A stretch of 64,000 bases of DNA from Lachnospiraceae bacterium MD308 (GTDB taxonomy: Bacteria; Bacillota; Clostridia; Lachnospirales; Lachnospiraceae). Of this stretch, positions 35,754 to 45,097 are shown piece by piece. Position 1 is the stretch's first letter. Each line of letters starts with the position of its first letter. Under the pieces are notes generated by a model. The model was not told the DNA's origin. It worked only from the letters and a program-made list of their open reading frames with translations, and searched no databases. The stretch covers positions 1,855,519-1,919,518 of the forward strand of contig KE159795.1 of NCBI GenBank assembly GCA_000403475.2. Reading direction: 5' to 3'. The position numbers were made by a program, and so were the translations under genes.

Positions 35754-36395
35754 TTACTTTTCAATTAGATCTTCCATTTTGCAGCCCAAAGCCTTCGCAA
35801 GGCAATACACTGCATCTGCACTTGCCTTATTAATATTTTTATTTCGCTGTTCATACATCTGAATCGACCGGAGGCTGACGCCGGAACGTTCCGCCAGTTC
35901 TTTCTGCGTGCAGCCATACGCCATACGGATACGTTTTATATTCGTCTCGGGAAAGCACTCTTTCATCCGTGATTCTGCAATATCAACAAACTTTGTTATA
36001 TCCGTTTCGTGAAGAATACCGTACATTTTCTGCAAATCCGCAAAGGAAAATCCTCTGAAAATATCACCATAACCTCTCCCCGAATACCATTGATAATAGG
36101 CGACTGCCCACCCAATCCAGTATTCCCTGGAGCGCCTGAAATGCTCCTGCGGTTTTACCCGAAGTTCCTCCCCTTTCGTCTCTGCAATAACCTCTATAAC
36201 GATTTCAATACCGCTTTTACCTGCAAGGCAGGCAGGTTCTCCATTTTCCATCCGCTTGCTCATAGAACTTGCAGTAAACAGTTTCACAAAATCATTTCCA
36301 GGAATACTGCAATCATTAACTGCATAGTCAAAAGCATCTCCAAGCGCCGACTGTGCCTTACTCACATATATTTCTTGGTATGCGCGGGTCATCAT
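35754..36395 (-). CDS. HTH (XRE)-domain protein, probable antitoxin
   Basis: A 213-residue protein. The C-terminal third is a Cro/C1-type helix-turn-helix (IRMAYGCTQKELAERSGVSL, then QMYEQRNKNINKASADAVYC). The N-terminal part is an unassigned alpha/beta domain with KLFTASSMSKRMENGEPACL. Its start overlaps the DUF3990 gene by 38 bp and GGGGAGG precedes it, so the two are translationally coupled. A DNA-binding antitoxin downstream of its toxin is the best reading. Confidence 0.75.
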   Translation of the reverse strand: MMTRAYQEIYVSKAQSALGDAFDYAVNDCSIPGNDFVKLFTASSMSKRMENGEPACLAGKSGIEIVIEVIAETKGEELRVKPQEHFRRSREYWIGWAVAYYQWYSGRGYGDIFRGFSFADLQKMYGILHETDITKFVDIAESRMKECFPETNIKRIRMAYGCTQKELAERSGVSLRSIQMYEQRNKNINKASADAVYCLAKALGCKMEDLIEK

Positions 36396-37050
36396 TTTTA
36401 ATGCCTCCCCTCATAATATCCTGAATGTACAGACCATCCTTCTCCTCCTCAAGCATTTCCAGATAAAGCTGATTGGCTCCATTGTCTCTGGATTTACGAA
36501 GAATATAATATTGGTCTTTCGCTGCAACCTCAAAGCTTTCATATTTCAGCCTGGAGAATGCAAACTTTGATTTAACAACAATTTGCTCCCCCAGCATTCC
36601 AAGCCGCATGGCATATGCCAGCTGCTCCACAGAAATCCCATTATTAAGAAATGATTCCGCATAATCAAAATAAGAATCATCCGCCCGGTAGCCTATAATC
36701 AAATCAAAAGCATTTACATTGACACTAAAATTATCAGTCAAATATTGCCTTGCCCTTCTTGCCACAGGCATCTTAATTGAAAACAGCCGATGCTCCAGCA
36801 AAACCGCAATCCAGTTGAGAATCGTATATTCAGGGCTGTTCAAATTCAAAATATTCAAATACTCCGTATCTAACGTATAGCAGTTGGAAAATCCGTCATG
36901 CAGGGAAGATACCGCCCATTCTTTTGCAAGCTCCTCGCTTGCAGTACAATAAAATCCAAGGCCGAAATCATTATTCCTTTTGCCTTCACCGAAAAGCGGA
37001 CGTTCTACAATCTTTTCCGAACCGTGATATACCTTAATCCGTTTATCCAT
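36358..37050 (-). CDS. DUF3990-family protein, probable toxin
   Basis: A 230-residue protein whose N-terminal part carries the DUF3990 pattern: KVYHGSEKIVERPLFGEGKR, NDFGLGFYCTASEELAKEWA, and a later YFDYAESFLNNG segment. The H-G...G-x-G-F-Y...A pattern resembles ADP-ribosyltransferase-fold proteins, and such proteins are toxins in some systems. GGGGAGGACGGCAGA precedes the ATG. It is coupled by overlap to the HTH gene. The biochemical activity is inference. Confidence 0.78.
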   Translation of the reverse strand: MDKRIKVYHGSEKIVERPLFGEGKRNNDFGLGFYCTASEELAKEWAVSSLHDGFSNCYTLDTEYLNILNLNSPEYTILNWIAVLLEHRLFSIKMPVARRARQYLTDNFSVNVNAFDLIIGYRADDSYFDYAESFLNNGISVEQLAYAMRLGMLGEQIVVKSKFAFSRLKYESFEVAAKDQYYILRKSRDNGANQLYLEMLEEEKDGLYIQDIMRGGIKNDDPRIPRNICE

Positions 37051-37253
37051 TCTGCCGTCCTCCCCTTATTCTTAAAGCCATTATATCACCAGAGTGATAG
37101 TAAATCAATGTATTTTATAAAATTTCAGCATAACTCTTCAACATGTTATTTGTGCACTACATTTCCCCATTTTTTTCTGACATTCTGAATAAATGAACTT
37201 CCTCCAAAATATGGTATACTTTTTCTATTAACTACAAGGAGGTCACGGCACCC

Positions 37254-39440
37254 ATGGGAATTGTTCACAATAAAACAAATAATACAATCACTTTACACAC
37301 AAAAAACACTTCATACCAGATGAAGATCGGGAACCTCGATTACCTGTTCCATCTTTATTACGGCCCCACCCTTCACGATACTGACTTAAGCTATCAGATC
37401 ATGCAGTACGACCGGGGCTTTTCCGGCAACCCTTACGAATCCTTAGGCGAGCGCACCTTCTCGCTGGACGCGCAGCCCCAGGAATTTTCCACCCAGCAGC
37501 AAGGGGATTTCCGCACAACGAGCATTGAGGTGGTAAACGGCGACGGCAGCTATTCCTTCAGCGGAAAAGCCGGCAAATTTTCCGTCACCGAGGGAAAGTA
37601 CCGCTTAGAAACCCTTCCCACGGTCTTTGCAAATAAAGGCGACACCGTCCAGTCACTTACAGTCACTCTGACAGATTCGGTGAGCGGCGTTGACGTGATA
37701 CTTTTATACAGCGTATTCGAGGAGGCCGACATCATCACAAGGGCCGTCAAGGTGAAAAATAACGGCAAGTCATCCATTCACTTAAAGAAAATCATGTCCG
37801 TATGCCTGGACTTTATCAACGGCTCCGGCATGGATCTCTTAAGCCTTCCCGGACGGTACGGCCAGGAGCGCCAGGTGGAGCGCCAGCCTATGACCCACCA
37901 CATCCACACCATCAGCAGTGTACGCGGCTCCTCCAGCCACCAGCAAAATCCATTTGTCGTACTCTGCGACGGAGATGCCACCGAAGATTTCGGGAAATGC
38001 TACGGATTCTCCCTCATGTACAGCGGCAACTTCCTTGCCGAGGCAGAGCTTGACCAGTACGACCAGCTTCGCCTTGTGATGGGCATACATCCAAAACAGT
38101 TCGTCTACGAGGTGAAACCCGGCGAAACCTTCGAATGCCCGGAGGTAGTGATGGCATTTACCGAGCATGGACTGACAGGGCTTTCCCATCTTTACCATGA
38201 TTTTTACCGCACAAACCTGTGCGAGAGCAAATTTGTGACCAAGGTTGAGCGCCCCGTACTGATTAACAGCTGGGAGGCTGCCTTTATGGATTTCGACGAC
38301 AAAAAACTGGTGGAAATCGCGAAAGCCGCGAAGAACATGGGCGTAGAGCTGCTCGTCATGGACGACGGCTGGTTCGGGAAGCGAGACGACGACAACAGCG
38401 GACTGGGAGACTGGTTTGTCAATGAAGATAAGATTAAATGCGGGCTCCACGCTCTTGTGGAGCAGATTAATGACCTGGGGATGAAGTTCGGCATCTGGTT
38501 TGAGCCGGAGATGGTATCGGAAGACAGCGACCTCTACCGCGCGCACCCGGAATGGGCGATGAAGATTCCCGGCCGCCCGGAAGTAAGGAGCCGCAACCAG
38601 ATTGCCCTGGACATGAGCCGCAAGGACGTGCAGGACTATCTGATCAAAAAGGTCAACGCCATCTTAGACGACGCCAATATCTACTATGTAAAATGGGATA
38701 TCAACCGCTCCCTGGCGGACATCTGGTCAAACGCAATGCCGGCCGGCAAGCAGGGCGAAGTGTACCACCGTTATGTTTTAGGATTATACCGCACCATGAA
38801 TGCCATCATAAAGACCCACCCGGACATTCTGTTCGAAGGCTGCAGCGGAGGCGGCGGGCGTTTTGACGCGGCGATGCTCCACTACTACCCGCAGTACTGG
38901 GTCAGCGACAACAACCACCCCATCGACCGGTTAAAGCTCCACTACGGCACCTCCTTTGTCTACCCTCCGTCCTGCATGGGCGCGCACATTTCCGACAGCG
39001 GAAAGCTTGTTCCTTTAAAGACGAAGGCAGTAGTAGCTATGGGCGGCACCTTCGGATATGAACTGGACGCAACCCATCTGACTGCCGAAGAGCAAAAGCT
39101 ATGCAAAGAGCAGAGTGAACTGTTCCGAAAATATTACCATATCATCATCAAAGGCGATTACTACCGCTTAAGCAATCCGTTTGCGGTTGGCAACATGACC
39201 GCCTGGCAGCATGTGACAAAGGACAGGCAGGAGTCCCTCTTAAGCGTAGTTGTCACGAACCTTACATGCAACGGGCCGCAGGAATATGTCCGCGCAAAAG
39301 GGCTTGACGCTGACACTATATATTCTGTCAATGACGGGCAATATACTCTCTCCGGCTCCGCGCTGATGAACGCCGGACTTCCGATTCCAAGAGAGATTCC
39401 GGACTACACGGCTTTCCAATTTCATATGAAAGCAGTATAA
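37254..39440 (+). CDS. Alpha-galactosidase (GH36)
   Basis: Removes alpha-1,6-linked galactose from raffinose-family sugars, melibiose and galactomannans. The 728-residue GH36 enzyme has an N-terminal beta-supersandwich, the catalytic barrel with VLINSWEAAFMDFD and LLVMDDGWFGKRDDD, the nucleophile D482 in YVKWDINR and the acid/base D552 in VSDNNHPIDR. No signal peptide, so cytoplasmic. A GGAGGTCACGGCACCC site precedes the ATG. The -10 TATACT lies near 37217. No transporter or regulator is adjacent. Confidence 0.94.
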   Translation: MGIVHNKTNNTITLHTKNTSYQMKIGNLDYLFHLYYGPTLHDTDLSYQIMQYDRGFSGNPYESLGERTFSLDAQPQEFSTQQQGDFRTTSIEVVNGDGSYSFSGKAGKFSVTEGKYRLETLPTVFANKGDTVQSLTVTLTDSVSGVDVILLYSVFEEADIITRAVKVKNNGKSSIHLKKIMSVCLDFINGSGMDLLSLPGRYGQERQVERQPMTHHIHTISSVRGSSSHQQNPFVVLCDGDATEDFGKCYGFSLMYSGNFLAEAELDQYDQLRLVMGIHPKQFVYEVKPGETFECPEVVMAFTEHGLTGLSHLYHDFYRTNLCESKFVTKVERPVLINSWEAAFMDFDDKKLVEIAKAAKNMGVELLVMDDGWFGKRDDDNSGLGDWFVNEDKIKCGLHALVEQINDLGMKFGIWFEPEMVSEDSDLYRAHPEWAMKIPGRPEVRSRNQIALDMSRKDVQDYLIKKVNAILDDANIYYVKWDINRSLADIWSNAMPAGKQGEVYHRYVLGLYRTMNAIIKTHPDILFEGCSGGGGRFDAAMLHYYPQYWVSDNNHPIDRLKLHYGTSFVYPPSCMGAHISDSGKLVPLKTKAVVAMGGTFGYELDATHLTAEEQKLCKEQSELFRKYYHIIIKGDYYRLSNPFAVGNMTAWQHVTKDRQESLLSVVVTNLTCNGPQEYVRAKGLDADTIYSVNDGQYTLSGSALMNAGLPIPREIPDYTAFQFHMKAV

Positions 39441-39498
39441 ATTATCGATATTTCACCTGTCACCCTCCAAAACTGGCAGTGAAATAATAATAAAACAA

Positions 39499-39547
39499 GA
39501 GCAGGCGTAACTCTTCCTTCTTTTTCAGACTCGCCTGCTCCTGTTTT
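39499..39547. terminator. Bidirectional terminator
   Basis: A 9-bp stem GAGCAGGCG/CGCCTGCTC (39499-39507 with 39532-39540), T5 on plus and TTGTTTTATT on minus. It separates the convergent alpha-galactosidase and M64 genes. Confidence 0.85.
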
Positions 39548-39580
39548 TCAGCTTATATTCTAAGCCTTAAAATATCTTTA

Positions 39581-42500
39581 TTACTTTCTTGTTTTCGCAC
39601 TCTTTACTTTTGACCATGATGAGTAAATTTTCGTAGATTTTCCATTCACCTTCACTGTCTTATATGTGCGGATTCTTACATAGTACTTCTTATTCTTCTT
39701 TAATTTCGTAATCTTCTTTGAAGTCGTCTTATTCTTTTTAATCGTAACCGACTTTACTCCGCTTGTAAATTTCTTTTTTACAGAGTATTGAATCTGATAG
39801 CCTGTTGTCTGTTTTGCCTGTTTTTTCCATTTAACGGTCAGGCTCTTCTTTCCGCCTTTAACCGACTTCATTGAAGTTGTTTTCGGTACAATCTTAAAGC
39901 TTTTCGAAAGCGTCCCTTTATATTGGCCCTTGAATGATACCTTTACCGAATATACACCAACATTTTTTCTTCCCTTTGCATAAGTAACCGTATAGTTTGA
40001 CGCCGGAATAACTTTTCCTGCTGTATCTTTTACTGTTACAGACGGTTTCTTTACCTTTCCGTCATACTTATAGCTGGTCTTAGAAAGTGTAAGTGTCTTA
40101 GGCTGGTTCACTGTCGTCGTGCCATTCGGCTGAATTGTAAAGGATGTCCTGCCTCTTATCTTTGCAAGTTTATAAGTTTTGCCATCCACTTCAACCGGTA
40201 TGGTTTCCTTTCCATTCGTATCGAGCACTGCTTCTGCATAATACGTTCCTGCCGCAAAAGGCGCGCTGCTTAACTTCTTCCCAAGCTTTCCATTATTATT
40301 CTCATAATAGGAGATTATATATTTTACAGGTACATCTTTTCCAGAAACATAAGTATGGAAATACGGAGCAAGGTCAACCGGTTTCCCATTCTCTACAAAT
40401 TTCTCATCGTATGCACGAGAGAGAATCGGTGCGCAATCTGTTCCATACCAGTGACAAAAAACAGCTTTCAAGAACTGTATTCTCTGAGCTTTTTTCTGTT
40501 CTGCCGTAACCGCTCTGTACCCTTCGTCATCTCCGTTAAAATAATTCAAAATTTCATTTGCAGCGAACTCCATATCATTTTCATTCATTCCTGCAAATAC
40601 GGTGAACCGTTTGTTCGTAAATGCTGCTCCTTCTTTTACATTCTCATCATTTACGATAACGATTGCCGCCTTATAAAACGAGGTAACAACATTGTTACCG
40701 ATATACATTGCCCCCTGAACTGCCTTTCCTTCTTCTTTGGGGAGGACAATCTTTCCGTTATCGTCATAAGTAAGCTCAAAATAAGTATTCTTTGCCTGCT
40801 TGCCGATTCCAGATTGGTCAGAAACCGCCTCAACTGTACTGTAATTGAAATAGATGTCTGCCTCTTTATACGGCTCTTTATTTCTGAAATACTTGATATA
40901 TTCTGCCGCTTTCTTCTCAAATTTATCTTGCTCGTCAGCAGTAAATCCTTCTCCTGTTAACACAATTGTCTTATTGTTCGTATATGGCTGTGTTCCAACA
41001 TACTCTTTACTATTATTGTCGATTACATTCGTAGATTTGAACTTAATCTGATAATCTTTAAATTTCCTGCTGATTTTCGTGCCGCTTGCTTTATCATATG
41101 CTGATACCTCAACAGTATAACGCCCCGGCTTAATGGGAGCCTCAGTACTATCATAATCATAAGTAATCTCTGCAGCATATGGAACAACACCTGTATAGTG
41201 ATATTTCACTTCATATTCTTTATCATATTTAACTTTTACATCAAGTGCTGCCGGTTTTCCATCGAATACCTTACTTTCAACACCTAACGTAATCAAATCC
41301 GGAAGTTCGATCGTGTATTCTGCTGCTGCAGAACACGCACCATATGTTTCATTGCCATCAAAAGTTGCTTCAACCTTATATGTACCTGCCTTTGCCGGTA
41401 CGGGCACCTCGTTTCCTTCCAGATCCTTATATGTCAAATGGAACGCTTGACCCAAAGTATCGCCCGTTGCCTCTTTATCGCCTTTTCTTACGATAAAGTA
41501 CTTACTCATATCCTTTCCTTCGCTTGTCTCATAAAGAATATCCGCATAGGTCTGGAAAAAGAGTTTCGTCTGTGTGGTTGATTTACAGAAAGCTTTTCTC
41601 AATCCTTCTTTACACACCTCACAAAATGCATACTGTTTGCCGAGAAAACGCATCTTACAGTTTTCATGCGGCCGATACCACCCGTCGCCTCCATTATCAT
41701 ATTCATAAATGCCTACGCCATTTTTTCCAATGAATCTTGCCCATTTTATTTTTTCCGGGTCTGTCTCTTGTGTCATATTGGGCCAATATTCAGTTCCGCT
41801 TCCCGGCCAGTATTCGTCTCCCAGCCGTCCAATCGTATGCCCCATCTCATGAAGCATCATCTCCAATGACTCACTATTCAGAGAGGCTGTACAATATTCT
41901 CCGCCTATACCTCCGTAAGTCGTAGAATTAACAAGAACAACTGCGTAATCCGCTTCCGGAAGGAACTGTTGTTTCAATGCCGGTATCTTCTTTGCTCCGT
42001 CATCGCTCAAAGAAAGACCTCTCTGTGCACCATAAGTCCAGAAAGATGCACCAAAATATGTATCCCGCTTATCTTTATCTGCTTCCTCCTGGTTCTTTGC
42101 CTTATCTCCCTTTGCTCCGGACTCATTAGATATAACACCTTTTGCGTAAAACTTTACTACATCTTTAAATTCATCCCACGGGGATGTCTCCATTATATAC
42201 TTCGCAGTCTTATCAGCTTCCGCATAAAATTTGTCCTGCTCAGTCTTGGTAAACCCATCTCCCAAAATCATAAGCACAAACGCATCTTTATTCGGTAAAT
42301 TTTCATCTCCATAAACCAACCGCGCCGGATCTGCCGGTACAGCCTCTTCATCTGTAAGAGCCTGCGGCTCGGCTTCCGCAGCATCTGCTGCCGGCTCTGG
42401 TTCGGAAACATTCTCTGGCTCCGCATCCGGAACATTCTCCGGTGCTGCCTTTTCCTGCTGAATCTGTGAAGGTTCTTCCATCTGAATCTCCGGATTTTCT

Positions 42501-42712
42501 ACTCCGTTCTCTTCAGAAGATGGGATACCCCCCCCCCCTCCTATCTCTAGGAGGTCTGCTGTCTCGTCTTTTGGTTGCTCGACATTTTCTTTGACATCAA
42601 CGTCTTCTTCTGCATGTACTACTGCACTTTGAATGGGTGCTGCACACAGACAGAAGATAAGAAGCAGTGACAAGAAAAATGTACCAAACCGTTTTCTGTT
42701 ACTTTTCTTCAT
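39581..42712 (-). CDS. Secreted M64 (IgA-peptidase-like) metallopeptidase, phase-variable frame
   Basis: A 1043-residue exported protein. After a signal peptide (ending near VHAEE) comes an acidic Pro/Glu-rich segment with five Gly from a G11 tract (residues 58-62), then an M64 zinc peptidase domain with HEMGHTIGRLGDEY (HExxH at 288-292). A second, related domain (TGEGFTADEQDKFEKKA onward) lacks HExxH and is probably inactive. Big-type and fibronectin-type modules end the protein. M64 enzymes are known from IgA-cleaving bacteria such as Thomasclavelia ramosa; IgA as substrate here is inference. No LPxTG anchor is seen. AGGAGGGTTACAC fixes the start at 42712. Confidence 0.87.
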   Translation of the reverse strand: MKKSNRKRFGTFFLSLLLIFCLCAAPIQSAVVHAEEDVDVKENVEQPKDETADLLEIGGGGGIPSSEENGVENPEIQMEEPSQIQQEKAAPENVPDAEPENVSEPEPAADAAEAEPQALTDEEAVPADPARLVYGDENLPNKDAFVLMILGDGFTKTEQDKFYAEADKTAKYIMETSPWDEFKDVVKFYAKGVISNESGAKGDKAKNQEEADKDKRDTYFGASFWTYGAQRGLSLSDDGAKKIPALKQQFLPEADYAVVLVNSTTYGGIGGEYCTASLNSESLEMMLHEMGHTIGRLGDEYWPGSGTEYWPNMTQETDPEKIKWARFIGKNGVGIYEYDNGGDGWYRPHENCKMRFLGKQYAFCEVCKEGLRKAFCKSTTQTKLFFQTYADILYETSEGKDMSKYFIVRKGDKEATGDTLGQAFHLTYKDLEGNEVPVPAKAGTYKVEATFDGNETYGACSAAAEYTIELPDLITLGVESKVFDGKPAALDVKVKYDKEYEVKYHYTGVVPYAAEITYDYDSTEAPIKPGRYTVEVSAYDKASGTKISRKFKDYQIKFKSTNVIDNNSKEYVGTQPYTNNKTIVLTGEGFTADEQDKFEKKAAEYIKYFRNKEPYKEADIYFNYSTVEAVSDQSGIGKQAKNTYFELTYDDNGKIVLPKEEGKAVQGAMYIGNNVVTSFYKAAIVIVNDENVKEGAAFTNKRFTVFAGMNENDMEFAANEILNYFNGDDEGYRAVTAEQKKAQRIQFLKAVFCHWYGTDCAPILSRAYDEKFVENGKPVDLAPYFHTYVSGKDVPVKYIISYYENNNGKLGKKLSSAPFAAGTYYAEAVLDTNGKETIPVEVDGKTYKLAKIRGRTSFTIQPNGTTTVNQPKTLTLSKTSYKYDGKVKKPSVTVKDTAGKVIPASNYTVTYAKGRKNVGVYSVKVSFKGQYKGTLSKSFKIVPKTTSMKSVKGGKKSLTVKWKKQAKQTTGYQIQYSVKKKFTSGVKSVTIKKNKTTSKKITKLKKNKKYYVRIRTYKTVKVNGKSTKIYSSWSKVKSAKTRK
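42528..42538 (-). repeat. Homopolymer C11 (G11 in coding sense)
   Basis: Eleven C on plus, read as G11 within the early coding part of the M64 gene. In the given sequence the downstream frame is open (on). A change of one or two bases would stop translation early. Confidence 0.9.
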
Positions 42713-42778
42713 GTGTAACCCTCCTTTAAAATTATTTTGCATAATTTTTAACAAAAAATCATGCTTTAATCCATCCAC

Positions 42779-42807
42779 ATTGTAGCACTTTCTCCAAAAT
42801 TAAACAA
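42779..42807 (-). promoter_or_regulatory. Promoter of the M64 gene
   Basis: On minus, TTGTTT (42802-42807), 17 bp, TACAAT (42779-42784) with a TG extension one base before the -10. Leader about 65 nt. Confidence 0.55.
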
Positions 42808-42970
42808 TACTTTTCAGAATATTTATTTTTCTCGCAGGTTCTTGACTATACTATTGCGATACTGAATTTCTATAGTCTCACCCTCTTTATAAAAAATGAT
42901 ATAGGGGTGGTATTCTGAATGATATCCTGTGTCTGTAGGTATGGGACAATTTTTACATGGAGGTATAAGC

Positions 42971-43576
42971 ATGGAAGATAAAAAGTTACTTGGCTATATG
43001 CGTGTCAGCAGCCGAGAACAGAATGAAGACAGGCAGCGGATAGCGCTTCTTAAAATGGGTGTGCCGGAAACAAATATTTATATGGATAAGCTGTCGGGTA
43101 AAAATTTTGACAGACCACAATACAAGAAACTGTTAAGGAAACTGAATAAAAATACGGTGCTGTTTGTAAAGTCCATTGACCGATTAGGCAGGAATTATGC
43201 GGATTTGAACGAACAGTGGAGAATTATCACGAAGGAAAAGGGCGCAGATATCGTTGTGATTGATATGCCCCTGCTGGATACCAGACGACAGAAAAATCTG
43301 CTTGGGACTTTTATCAGTGATATTGTACTGGCTCTGCTCTCTTATGTGTCTGAGAACGAACGCCTGAACATCAGGCAGCGGCAAGAAGAGGGCATCGCAG
43401 CCGCAAAAGCAAGGGGCGTAAAATTTGGCAGACCGCCCAAACCATTACCGGATAATTTCTATGAAGTTCATAAGGCATGGAAAAATAAGAAGTTGACACA
43501 GAAAGAAGCTGCGAAAGCCTGTCATATGGCAGAAAGCACATTCCATGATAAGGCTAAGAAATTTGGAAAAGATTAG
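42971..43576 (+). CDS. Serine recombinase (resolvase/invertase family)
   Basis: A 201-residue recombinase of the resolvase/invertase group. The catalytic serine is in LGYMRVSSREQNEDRQ; LFVKSIDRLGRNYADL holds the conserved Arg residues, and a C-terminal helix-turn-helix (LTQKEAAKACHMAESTFHDKAK) binds the site. ATGGAGGTATAAGC precedes the ATG at 42971; the longer frame has a weaker start. It is divergent from the M64 gene and beside inverted repeats at 43606-43740, so it may invert or resolve a local segment. Confidence 0.9.
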   Translation: MEDKKLLGYMRVSSREQNEDRQRIALLKMGVPETNIYMDKLSGKNFDRPQYKKLLRKLNKNTVLFVKSIDRLGRNYADLNEQWRIITKEKGADIVVIDMPLLDTRRQKNLLGTFISDIVLALLSYVSENERLNIRQRQEEGIAAAKARGVKFGRPPKPLPDNFYEVHKAWKNKKLTQKEAAKACHMAESTFHDKAKKFGKD

Positions 43577-43593
43577 GTTTTAGGGGATATATC

Positions 43594-43740
43594 AGAAATC
43601 GGAAAAGTGTACTTTTTCGATTTCTGACTGCATTCAACATAATATTTATAATTGTACCACAATTTTCCTCAAAAGCAATAAAAACATGATGAAATTACAC
43701 AAGGAAATGCTGCTTTATAGGCTGCACGAAAAAGTACACT
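43594..43740. repeat. Inverted repeats downstream of the recombinase
   Basis: AGTGTACTTTTTCG (43606-43619) recurs inverted as CGAAAAAGTACACT (43727-43740), 107 bp apart. The left copy is also part of an A/T-rich hairpin (AGAAATCG...CGATTTCT, 43594-43625). This could be a recombination site pair or a terminator plus relic. Confidence 0.65.
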
Positions 43741-43767
43741 ATTTTACATCGAGGAGGCGGTGATAAA

Positions 43768-44163
43768 TTGAGCAAACAATATGTGGCATCTTTAATCATT
43801 GTTAATATTCGGGATTCGTTTGTAGACAATTACCCGAATGCAAAGAGCTTTTCGGAAACAAGGCTATTTCAAGATTGTTTAAAATGTATGAGCACCGACA
43901 ATAATTTGCAAAAAATTGTTACGGAAAATGATAATGGAACACCACCCGTACAAACATTGCTTAAACTGTTTAAACAGAATGAGTTATGCATAGAAAAAGA
44001 AGCATTTTACAACCATCAATGTTTAGGAGAATTGATGGCATTTGTTTTCAAAAAATGTTTGCACTATACAGAACAAAAGAGCAATATCCCTGTCAAAAAT
44101 GATTTTGGAATTAATTCAGCAACACTTTATTTGGGCTGTGAAAAAATAGAAATAGTAAATTGA
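43768..44163 (+). CDS. Hypothetical protein, 131 residues
   Basis: Starts with TTG (43768) after GGAGGCGGTGATAAA. The product is soluble and helical with scattered Cys (LFQDCLKCMSTDN, HQCLGELMAFVFKKCLHY). It lies next to the inverted repeats and is followed after 21 bp by a small membrane gene. No family is recognised. Confidence 0.55.
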   Translation: MSKQYVASLIIVNIRDSFVDNYPNAKSFSETRLFQDCLKCMSTDNNLQKIVTENDNGTPPVQTLLKLFKQNELCIEKEAFYNHQCLGELMAFVFKKCLHYTEQKSNIPVKNDFGINSATLYLGCEKIEIVN

Positions 44164-44184
44164 TAATTTACAGGAGGTTTTGAA

Positions 44185-44385
44185 ATGAATGATAAAAAAG
44201 AGGTTAAATCTAAAAAGAATATTTGGAAGGTTATCATTATCCTTATTCTTATTTTTGCAGTATTCAAGTCCTGCGGAAATGGTTGTAAAGAAAAAGGATG
44301 CCATGATGAGGTTTACAAAGACGGCTATTGCCGAACACATTTCGCTCTACATAAAGCCGACGAGTATCTGGATGGCTATTTTTAA
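44185..44385 (+). CDS. Small membrane protein with Cys-rich tail
   Basis: A 66-residue protein: basic start, one membrane span (IWKVIIILILIFAVFKSC), then a Cys/His-rich outer tail (GNGCKEKGCHDEVYKDGYCRTH) that could bind a metal or form disulfides. AGGAGGTTTTGAA precedes the ATG. No family is recognised. Confidence 0.6.
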   Translation: MNDKKEVKSKKNIWKVIIILILIFAVFKSCGNGCKEKGCHDEVYKDGYCRTHFALHKADEYLDGYF

Positions 44386-45040
44386 TCCTAATTATAGATA
44401 ATATATCAGAATATTTATTATTGGTACTGCTACACCGGCTTATCCTCTCCCAGGCAAAGAAGAGGGTATGGAAAAGGGCTGGATAACCTGCTCAGAACAA
44501 AGCATTTGCCAAAGCAACACGGTAGAAGTATCCGAATCGGGAGAACTGCCGACTAAGATTAAGGCGGAGTTTCTTGCAGAGATGGAGAAGAAGTTTGATT
44601 CCATGTACATATATTGGACTAAGCGCCACACCTTGACGAAGACACTCCGCATATCTATGAGTAGCACGCTTTCGATTGTGAAAACAGATATGGGGGAGTT
44701 ATGCCCGCAGCACGAAAAAGTATTTTCGCATTCCATCGGATTATAACCATTGGCTGGAGAAGTAAAAAACGGAGTACGCACCGAAAAAACCGTGAGAAAG
44801 AAGGGCACCGTCTGTTTGTAGAGTCTTTACAGAAGCAGCGCTATACAGATATCACTGTCAGTATTTCTTTTTTCTAGATATTCAAATCCTCTTCAAGAAA
44901 CTGGCTCGGCTTTAAATTTATGACAAACCGTTTTTTCAACGACGACTGTTTTGTCTATGGTCGTGTTCGCATCCCCTTAAATGTTACATCCAAATACCAA
45001 TACATATTTCTACACCCCAATGCCCCCTCACATAATTATA
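44386..45040. other. Gene-poor stretch with a possible remnant
   Basis: A plus-strand frame at 44468-44746 (92 codons) has no ribosome site and continues upstream without a start (from about 44420), so it looks like the tail of a degraded gene. Its protein shows no family I recognise. The rest up to the terminator at 45041 holds nothing I can support. Confidence 0.35.
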
Positions 45041-45080
45041 AAAACCGATGGTACAGACCCCAAACAGTCTATACCACCGG
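45041..45080 (-). terminator. Terminator of the Ig-like surface gene
   Basis: Imperfect stem CCGGTGGTATAGAC / GTCTGTACCATCGG on the minus strand, followed by TTTTTATAA. Confidence 0.75.
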
Positions 45081-45097
45081 CTCCAGGATATTAACTT

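Noticed and set aside
44468..44746. Plus-strand frame of 92 codons
   Set aside because: No ribosome site, open upstream without start, no recognisable family; kept only as a possible remnant.
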